Assembly (NCBI RefSeq): GCF_040786275.1
Contig: NZ_JBFMVT010000002.1
Span: 2,170,001-2,234,000, forward strand
Origin: Buttiauxella gaviniae
GTDB taxonomy: Bacteria; Pseudomonadota; Gammaproteobacteria; Enterobacterales; Enterobacteriaceae
Direction: 5' to 3'
DNA length: 64,000 nt
Shown here: piece by piece, positions 58,349-64,000 of the stretch
Position numbering within the stretch: position 1 is the stretch's first letter
How the letters are laid out: the number at the start of each line of letters is the position of its first letter
Translations under genes and position numbers: made by a program
The notes under the pieces: model-generated
Database searches by the model: none
Told to the model about the DNA's origin: nothing
What the model saw: the letters and a program-made list of their open reading frames with translations, nothing else

Positions 58349-58408
58349 CTTACCAGGGGAGGGAGATTTAACTCCTCCACCTGGTAAGGGGGAGGCTGGG
58401 TGGGGGTC
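58349..58408. repeat. palindromic element B, copy 2 (after tyrB)
   Basis: CTTACCAGGGGAGGGAG, centre ATTTAA, CTCCTCCACCTGGTAAGG and then GGGAGGCTGGGTGGGGGTC. It matches the reconstructed copy after yjbH over about 60 bp but lacks the outer left arm. It lies 7 bases after the tyrB stop and may serve as its transcript end. The rest of the gap to aphA (58409-58596) shows no gene and holds the aphA promoter. Confidence 0.8.
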
Positions 58409-58596
58409 ATTAAGGAAAAGGTTGGAAAGAGATTGGTTTTCCACGCATTTCCCATTCTGTGATCATCACCTTTTTCTATGACAAATCCTGAAAAATTCCT
58501 TTTACTGCCAGCCGCTGAAAGGTATGGTCGGGTAGATTTTTGACCAGTCATTCTACTTTCTAACGATAAAAATTAACGATCATAAAAGGGAAAACG

Positions 58597-59310
58597 ATGC
58601 GCAAAATTACGCTGGCATTGAGTGCCGCTTGTTTATTACTAGGATTAAATCAGTCGGTTATTGCGAAGGTTTCTGCACCTGCGCCGCTGAATCCTGGCGT
58701 CACCGTTGCGGAACTGGCGCAACAAGTTCCGGTTCACTGGGTCTCTGTCGCGCAAATTGAAAATAGCCTGTTAGGGCGCGAACCGATGGCCGTTGGGTTC
58801 GATATCGACGACACGGTGCTTTTCTCAAGCCCCGGCTTTTACCGCGGGCAGAAAGAGTTTTCACCCGGCAAACAGGATTACCTGAAAAACCCTGAGTTCT
58901 GGGAAAAGATGAACAACGGCTGGGATGACTTCAGTATGCCGAAAGAGGTGGCGAGAAATCTTATCGCGATGCACCTCAAACGTGGCGACAGCATCTATTT
59001 TGTGACGGGTCGCAGCCAGACTAAAACAGAAACCGTGACCCAAACGCTCCAGAACGATTTCCAGATCCCACAGGCGGAGGTAAACCCAGTTATTTTTGCG
59101 GGCGATCACCCCGGCCAAAATACGAAAACACAGTGGCTAAAAGATAAGAAAATCAAAATATTCTACGGCGATTCAGATGGCGATATTACTGCGGCACAAG
59201 ATGTAGGCGCACGTGGCATTCGTCTGTTACGCGCTTCGAACTCCAGCTATCAACCTTTACCAAAAGCCGGTGCGTTTGGTGAAGAGGTGATTGTTAACTC
59301 CGAATATTAA
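58597..59310 (+). CDS. aphA: class B acid phosphatase AphA
   Basis: Periplasmic magnesium-dependent nonspecific phosphatase/phosphotransferase, active as a tetramer. The 237 residues match the E. coli length. A signal peptide (cleavage near VIA-KVSAP, residue 23) is followed by the HAD-type DxDxT motif with Asp69 and Asp71 in [14 protein letters not shown], the motif [10 protein letters not shown] and [12 protein letters not shown] near residue 190. AAAGGG is the ribosome site. Confidence 0.97.
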   Translation: MRKITLALSAACLLLGLNQSVIAKVSAPAPLNPGVTVAELAQQVPVHWVSVAQIENSLLGREPMAVGFDIDDTVLFSSPGFYRGQKEFSPGKQDYLKNPEFWEKMNNGWDDFSMPKEVARNLIAMHLKRGDSIYFVTGRSQTKTETVTQTLQNDFQIPQAEVNPVIFAGDHPGQNTKTQWLKDKKIKIFYGDSDGDITAAQDVGARGIRLLRASNSSYQPLPKAGAFGEEVIVNSEY

Positions 59311-59328
59311 TTTTTCCAACCATTCAAC

Positions 59329-59362
59329 ACGGCGATGTGCAAAAGCAGATCGCCGTTTTTTT
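59329..59362 (+). terminator. intrinsic terminator of aphA
   Basis: Stem ACGGCGAT/ATCGCCGT with a 12-base loop and seven Ts. The yjbQ gene that follows aphA in E. coli is not present in the 169-base gap before yjbR. Confidence 0.9.
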
Positions 59363-59479
59363 CATCAAAAATCCCCCGTTGAATTTTACTTTTGGCGAGT
59401 TGTTCGCACACTTAAAAAGACCATCTTCTTAAACTGGTCAGCACATCGTTTTCACGGGAGTTTTTTAAGGGGAATAAAA

Positions 59480-59833
59480 ATGACTAATTCGGAGTTATTG
59501 CAGTACTGCATGAACAAACCCGGAGCGGAACAAACGGTTCATAGCGACTGGAAGGCGACACAAATTAAAGTCGCAGATGTAATGTATGCGATGGTTCATG
59601 ACGTGGAACAACGGCCTGCGGTTTCGCTGAAGGCAAGCCCGGATCTGGCCGATTTGCTGCGTGAACAGCATCAGGATGTTTTCCCTAGCGCACATCTCAA
59701 CAAAGCACACTGGAGCACGGTTTATCTGGATGGGACGCTGCCTGATTCGCAGATCTACTATCTGGTGGACGCCTCCTATCAACAGGCGTTATCGCTGCTG
59801 CCTCAACAGACAAGGCAGCAGCTTTCAGACTAA
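59480..59833 (+). CDS. yjbR: YjbR, MmcQ/YjbR family protein
   Basis: A 117-residue protein (E. coli 118) of the YjbR/CyaY-like fold family, thought to bind DNA or protein; function not established. I start at 59480 (MTNSELLQYCMNKPGAEQTVH), preceded by AAGGGG; the longer frame upstream includes non-conserved sequence. Conserved motifs are KPGAEQTVHSDW, LRASPDLADLLR-like and HLNKAHWSTVYLDG. It converges with uvrA with no base between the stops. Confidence 0.93.
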   Translation: MTNSELLQYCMNKPGAEQTVHSDWKATQIKVADVMYAMVHDVEQRPAVSLKASPDLADLLREQHQDVFPSAHLNKAHWSTVYLDGTLPDSQIYYLVDASYQQALSLLPQQTRQQLSD

Positions 59834-62659
59834 TTATTTCAATAACGGTTTAAGGAAACGCGCGGTGTGTGAGGCTTCACACGTTGCGACGGTTTCTGGC
59901 GTGCCGGAAACGAGAATTTCGCCGCCGCCGCTGCCGCCTTCTGGGCCAAGATCGACAATCCAGTCAGCGGTTTTAATCACGTCCAGATTATGCTCAATCA
60001 CCACGATAGTATTGCCCTGGTCTCTGAGCTGGTGCAGAACTTCCAGCAGTTGCTGAATATCGGCAAAGTGCAGGCCAGTCGTTGGCTCATCGAGGATATA
60101 CAACGTTTGGCCCGTGCCGCGTTTTGAAAGCTCACGCGCCAGTTTCACTCGTTGCGCTTCACCGCCGGATAGCGTCGTTGCAGACTGCCCAAGACGAATA
60201 TAAGACAGGCCCACGTCGATAAGCGTTTGCAGCTTGCGCGCCAGGGCAGGAACGGCATCGAAGAACTCACGTGCATCTTCAATCGTCATATCCAGCACTT
60301 CGTGAATGCTCTTCCCTTTGTACTTAATTTCCAGCGTTTCGCGGTTATAACGCTTGCCTCGGCACTGGTCGCACGGCACGTAAATATCCGGCAGGAAGTG
60401 CATTTCGACTTTAATTACGCCATCGCCCTGACAGGCTTCGCAGCGCCCGCCGCGCACGTTAAAGCTGAAACGCCCTGGCGTATAACCACGCGCACGGGAT
60501 TCCGGCACACCCGCAAACAGCTCACGCACTGGCGTAAACACGCCGGTATAAGTGGCCGGGTTTGAACGCGGAGTACGGCCAATCGGGCTCTGGTCGATAT
60601 CGATAACTTTGTCGAAATGTTCCAGGCCGTGAACATCGCGGTACGGCGCGGGTTCTGCAATCGTCGCACCGTTCAACTGGCGCTGGGCAATCGGGAACAA
60701 CGTATCGTTAATCAGCGTCGATTTACCGGAACCCGAAACCCCGGTGATGCAGGTAAACAGGCCCACCGGCAGCGTCAGCGTCACGTCTTTCAGGTTATTG
60801 CCTTTTGCGCCAACCAGTTTCAGCACTTTTTCTGGGTCGGCAGGCACACGGTTTTTTGGAACCGCAATTTCGCGTTTGCCGCTGAGGAACTGCCCGGTCA
60901 GGGACTCCGGCACATCCATGATGTCCTGCATGGTGCCTTCCGCCACCACCTGGCCGCCGTGCACGCCAGCGCCTGGGCCGATATCGATAATATGGTCTGC
61001 GGCGCGAATCGCATCTTCGTCGTGCTCAACCACAATCACGGTATTCCCGAGATCGCGCAGGTGAATCAGCGTTTCCAGCAGGCGCTCATTATCGCGCTGA
61101 TGCAGGCCGATTGACGGTTCATCTAGCACGTACATCACGCCGACCAGGCCCGCACCAATCTGGCTTGCCAGACGAATACGCTGCGCTTCGCCGCCGGATA
61201 GTGTTTCTGCGGAACGTGAAAGCGACAGGTAATTCAGGCCGACGTTAACCAAGAATTTCAGACGATCGCCAATCTCTTTCAGCACTTTTTCAGCGATCTG
61301 CGCGCGCTGCCCGCTGAGCTTCATGTTCTGGAAGAACTCCATCGCATGGCCAATGCTCATATCTGAAATCGTTGGCAGCGGGGTATTTTCAACAAATACA
61401 TGGCGTGCTTCGCGGCGCAGACGGGTGCCTTCGCAGCTTGAACACGAACGGTTGCTGATAAATTTCGCCAGCTCTTCACGCACAGCAGAAGATTCAGTCT
61501 CTTTGTAGCGACGTTCCATGTTGTGCAGAACGCCTTCGAACGGATGGCGGCGAACAGAGGTATCGCCACGGTCGTTGATATATTTAAATTCAATGCTTTC
61601 TTTACCAGAACCATTGAGCACCACGTTTTTCACGCTGGCGCTCAGTTCGTTCCACGGCGTTTCTACATCGAATTTATAATGCTCTGCAATCGAGCGCATC
61701 ATGGTGAAGTAATAGAAGTTACGGCGATCCCAGCCGCGAATGGCACCGCCAGCCAGCGAAAGCTCACCGTTTTGCACTACACGTTCTGGGTCGAAATATT
61801 GCTGCACGCCAAGCCCGTCACAGGTTGGGCAGGCACCGGCTGGGTTGTTGAACGAGAACAGACGCGGTTCCAGCTCGCGCATGCTATAGCCACAAATTGG
61901 GCAGGCGAAGTTTGCGGAGAACAGCAGTTCTTCAGCTTTTTCGTCGTCCATATCGGCTACAACAGCAGAACCGCCGGACAGCTCGAGCGCGGTTTCAAAT
62001 GATTCAGCCAGACGCTGGCCGATATCTTCACGCACTTTGAAACGGTCAACCACCACTTCAATGGTGTGTTTCTTTTGCAGCTCAAGTTTTGGTGGATCGG
62101 ACAGATCGCACACTTCGCCGTCGATCCTTGCGCGGATATAACCCTGGCTTGCCAGGTTTTCCAGCGTTTTGCTGTGCTCACCTTTCCTGTCTTTAATGAT
62201 CGGGGCGAGTAGCATCAGGCGCTTGCCTTCCGGCTGCGCTAAAACGTTATCAACCATCTGGCTGACAGTTTGTGCCGCCAACGTCACATTGTGATCGGGG
62301 CAGCGCGGCTCACCCACGCGGGCATACAGCAGACGCAGGTAGTCGTGAATTTCAGTGATGGTGCCGACCGTTGAACGCGGGTTGTGCGACGTGGATTTCT
62401 GCTCGATAGAAATCGCAGGCGACAAGCCCTCAATGTGGTCAACATCCGGCTTTTCCATCAATGACAAAAACTGACGCGCATAGGCGGAGAGAGACTCAAC
62501 GTAACGACGCTGCCCCTCGGCGTATAAGGTGTCGAAAGCCAGTGAGGATTTGCCAGAACCCGAAAGACCAGTCACAACAATCAGCTTGTCGCGTGGAATG
62601 ACGAGGTTAATATTCTTGAGATTGTGGGTGCGGGCGCCCCGAACTTCGATCTTATCCAT
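59834..62659 (-). CDS. uvrA: UvrABC excinuclease subunit A
   Basis: DNA-damage-recognition ATPase of nucleotide excision repair. The 941 residues (E. coli 940) have two ABC ATPase modules: Walker [13 protein letters not shown] near residue 31 and [13 protein letters not shown] near 640, signatures LSGGEAQRI and LSGGEAQRV, and zinc-finger Cys pairs FACPICG (near 253) and [16 protein letters not shown] (near 740-766). It diverges from ssb with a LexA box between. Confidence 0.98.
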   Translation of the reverse strand: MDKIEVRGARTHNLKNINLVIPRDKLIVVTGLSGSGKSSLAFDTLYAEGQRRYVESLSAYARQFLSLMEKPDVDHIEGLSPAISIEQKSTSHNPRSTVGTITEIHDYLRLLYARVGEPRCPDHNVTLAAQTVSQMVDNVLAQPEGKRLMLLAPIIKDRKGEHSKTLENLASQGYIRARIDGEVCDLSDPPKLELQKKHTIEVVVDRFKVREDIGQRLAESFETALELSGGSAVVADMDDEKAEELLFSANFACPICGYSMRELEPRLFSFNNPAGACPTCDGLGVQQYFDPERVVQNGELSLAGGAIRGWDRRNFYYFTMMRSIAEHYKFDVETPWNELSASVKNVVLNGSGKESIEFKYINDRGDTSVRRHPFEGVLHNMERRYKETESSAVREELAKFISNRSCSSCEGTRLRREARHVFVENTPLPTISDMSIGHAMEFFQNMKLSGQRAQIAEKVLKEIGDRLKFLVNVGLNYLSLSRSAETLSGGEAQRIRLASQIGAGLVGVMYVLDEPSIGLHQRDNERLLETLIHLRDLGNTVIVVEHDEDAIRAADHIIDIGPGAGVHGGQVVAEGTMQDIMDVPESLTGQFLSGKREIAVPKNRVPADPEKVLKLVGAKGNNLKDVTLTLPVGLFTCITGVSGSGKSTLINDTLFPIAQRQLNGATIAEPAPYRDVHGLEHFDKVIDIDQSPIGRTPRSNPATYTGVFTPVRELFAGVPESRARGYTPGRFSFNVRGGRCEACQGDGVIKVEMHFLPDIYVPCDQCRGKRYNRETLEIKYKGKSIHEVLDMTIEDAREFFDAVPALARKLQTLIDVGLSYIRLGQSATTLSGGEAQRVKLARELSKRGTGQTLYILDEPTTGLHFADIQQLLEVLHQLRDQGNTIVVIEHNLDVIKTADWIVDLGPEGGSGGGEILVSGTPETVATCEASHTARFLKPLLK

Positions 62660-62745
62660 TCACCTTTCCCGGTTTAAACGCTTTTTGCCAGGCCGCACTG
62701 GAGGCCGCCGACGATCACAAACGGCTAATTATGACACAATAAAAC

Positions 62746-62761
62746 CTGAATGAATATCCAG
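62746..62761 (-). promoter_or_regulatory. LexA box between uvrA and ssb
   Basis: On the uvrA strand CTGGATATTCATTCAG keeps the CTG-N10-CAG frame of the SOS box. It is the uvrA operator in E. coli, where ssb is also mildly SOS-responsive. Confidence 0.92.
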
Positions 62762-62887
62762 TGTTTTAATGCAACAATGTATACCCCCGCGACATTCTGG
62801 AATGCATCCCGCAGCTATAAAGATTAGGGGTGGCGTGGTAGAATCGAGGGTTTACACTATTCATAAAACGTTTCAGGAGACACGATC

Positions 62888-63430
62888 ATGGCCAGCAGAG
62901 GCGTAAACAAGGTGATTCTCGTCGGGAATCTGGGTAATGACCCGGAAGTGCGCTACATGCCAAATGGTGGCGCAGTTGCCAACATTACTCTGGCCACGTC
63001 AGAGTCCTGGCGCGATAAGCAAACCGGCGAAACGAAAGAAAAAACTGAATGGCACCGTGTAGTGCTGTTCGGCAAACTTGCTGAAGTTGCGGGTGAATAC
63101 CTGCGTAAAGGTTCCCAGGTTTATATCGAAGGTGCACTGCAAACCCGTAAATGGACTGACCAGGCTGGCGTTGAAAAATACACCACCGAAGTCGTCGTTA
63201 ACGTGGGTGGCACCATGCAGATGTTGGGTGGCCGTGCAGGTGGGGCAGGTGCAGCAGCAGGCGGTAACGCAGGCCAGCAGCAAGGTGGTTGGGGTCAGCC
63301 TCAGCAGCCACAGGGCGGTAACCAGTTCAGCGGTGGCGGCGCACCACAGCAGGCGCGTCCTCAGCAGAGCGCTCCGGCTCCGTCTAACAATGAACCACCG
63401 ATGGACTTCGACGACGATATTCCATTCTGA
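62888..63430 (+). CDS. ssb: single-stranded DNA-binding protein
   Basis: Tetrameric protein coating single-stranded DNA in replication, repair and recombination. The 180 residues (E. coli 178) have the OB-fold (about 1-112, [20 protein letters not shown]), a Gly/Gln-rich flexible linker (about 116-165) and the acidic tip MDFDDDIPF that recruits partner proteins. CAGGAGACACG precedes the ATG. Confidence 0.98.
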   Translation: MASRGVNKVILVGNLGNDPEVRYMPNGGAVANITLATSESWRDKQTGETKEKTEWHRVVLFGKLAEVAGEYLRKGSQVYIEGALQTRKWTDQAGVEKYTTEVVVNVGGTMQMLGGRAGGAGAAAGGNAGQQQGGWGQPQQPQGGNQFSGGGAPQQARPQQSAPAPSNNEPPMDFDDDIPF

Positions 63431-63459
63431 TCCCCAATTAGATAACGGGAATAATCATA

Positions 63460-63488
63460 AAAGCCTCGCGAATATGCGGGGCTTTTCT
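63460..63488 (+). terminator. intrinsic terminator of ssb
   Basis: AAGCCTCGC pairs with GCGGGGCTT (one U-G pair), followed by TTTCTTATTTT, 30 bases after the stop. Confidence 0.85.
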
Positions 63489-63630
63489 TATTTTATGGCG
63501 CGTAAAATAAGAAAAAACTATTTATTAAAATCATGAATGTATTTCATCTCTCCATAAGAAATCCTGCTTGCATTAAAACGTTATCCAGCTAAGTTAATTT
63601 GTGCAAACACACACTTAAATCCCCTAAATA

Positions 63631-63810
63631 ATTCGAGTTGTGGGTAGGCGACAAGGGAGCAACAAATCTGTCTGGAATAGATTTGAACAGCGCTTGCGCT
63701 GGCCCGAAGGGTGAGCCTCATGGACGAGGCTCATAATCCCCAGGAGCTTACTTAAGTAAGTGACTGGGGTTTGTGAGTGCAGTCAACACCCCCACAACTT
63801 GAAGTATGAC
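63631..63810 (-). repeat. palindromic element A, copy 4 (enlarged form)
   Basis: In the opposite orientation to copies 2 and 3: on the minus strand it runs from CATACTTCAAGTTGTGG through the core CCCCAGTCACTTAC-TTAA-GTAAGCTCCTGGGG to CCACAACTCGAAT. Between core and right arm it has about 70 extra bases with three own stems: GAGCCTC/GAGGCTC, CAGCGC/GCGCTG and CAAATCT/AGATTTG. It lies before the M20 peptidase gene. The remaining sequence from 63489 to 63630 shows no gene. Confidence 0.8.
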
Positions 63811-63835
63811 GGGTATAACTCCACTGGAGAACAGC

Positions 63836-64000
63836 ATGACGGATTGTATTATCCCTGAAATAAAAGCATCAGAAGATGAAATGATTGCCATACGGCATTA
63901 TCTACATGCTAATCCTGAATTAAGTCTGGAGGAGTTTAAAACCAGCGATTTAGTGGCTAAACAGCTTGAAACCTGGGGATACAACGTTACCCGGGGACTT
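63836..64000 (+). CDS. M20-family metallopeptidase/amidohydrolase (N-terminal part)
   Basis: The first 55 codons of a gene cut by the window edge, starting MTDCIIPEIKASEDEMIAIR after GGAGA. RHYLHANPELSLEEFKTSDLVAKQLETWGY is the usual start of M20D amidohydrolases such as hippurate hydrolase or N-acyl-amino-acid deacylases (given in two parts: RHYLHANPELSLEEF, TSDLVAKQLETWGY). Metal ligands lie beyond the window, so substrate cannot be judged. It is not the gene found after ssb in E. coli K-12. Confidence 0.85.
   Translation, partial: MTDCIIPEIKASEDEMIAIRHYLHANPELSLEEFKTSDLVAKQLETWGYNVTRGL

Overview
The window is a stretch of an enterobacterial chromosome (Enterobacteriaceae, gammaproteobacteria). 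The evidence is a full-length E. coli-type rRNA operon (16S 1542 nt, 23S 2908 nt, 5S 120 nt) and a gene order that follows E. coli K-12 from yjaG-hupA to ssb with close protein identity. It is not E. coli itself: zraPSR, pepE, xylE, yjbL/yjbM, pspG and yjbQ are all missing from their K-12 positions, and two other genes sit between zur and dusA. The genus cannot be fixed by eye; a Buttiauxella/Kluyvera/Enterobacter-like member is plausible.

Layout. 1-4400: end of yjaG, hupA, the lipoprotein gene yjaH, then purH-purD on the minus strand with a PurR operator. 4480-9940: rrn operon with P1, P2, boxA, 16S, tRNA-Glu, 23S, 5S and terminator. 10000-17000: metA with MetR and MetJ sites, the glyoxylate operon aceBAK and its repressor gene iclR. 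17100-26000: metH, yjbB, rluF, yjbD and lysC, the last behind a lysine riboswitch. 26000-31860: pgi and the exopolysaccharide-type operon yjbEFGH, with an Rcs-box-like site far upstream. 31900-33190: an intact IS481-family insertion sequence sitting inside an older palindromic repeat. 33300-41990: psiE and the maltose regulon, malEFG on the minus strand and malK-lamB-malM on the plus strand. 42150-46580: ubiCA, plsB, dgkA. 46630-49680: the SOS operon lexA-dinF with paired LexA boxes, yjbJ, zur. 49780-51770: a cupin protein and a TraF-like outer-membrane protein, the least core-like genes here. 51860-63430: dusA, qor, dnaB, alr, tyrB, aphA, yjbR, uvrA, ssb. The window ends in the first 55 codons of an M20-type peptidase/amidohydrolase.

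Almost all genes are housekeeping. They cover purine, methionine and lysine synthesis, the glyoxylate bypass, maltose uptake, ubiquinone and phospholipid synthesis, the SOS response and replication. I found no phage, CRISPR array, restriction system or toxin-antitoxin locus.

The unusual material is between the genes. There is a family of five related palindromic elements of about 60-180 bp, including an internal-deletion form and a form enlarged by an extra multi-hairpin cassette. One copy lies between the mal control region and malE, and another in the malG 3' region. A different 120-bp multi-hairpin element splits malF from malG. A third palindrome type follows yjbH and tyrB. REP/BIME elements occur at five places, one of them amplified into a 57-bp tandem array. 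Strong hairpins also occur in the purH leader and just before the tyrB start. I see no convincing new multi-gene system; the repeat landscape is the best candidate for follow-up.
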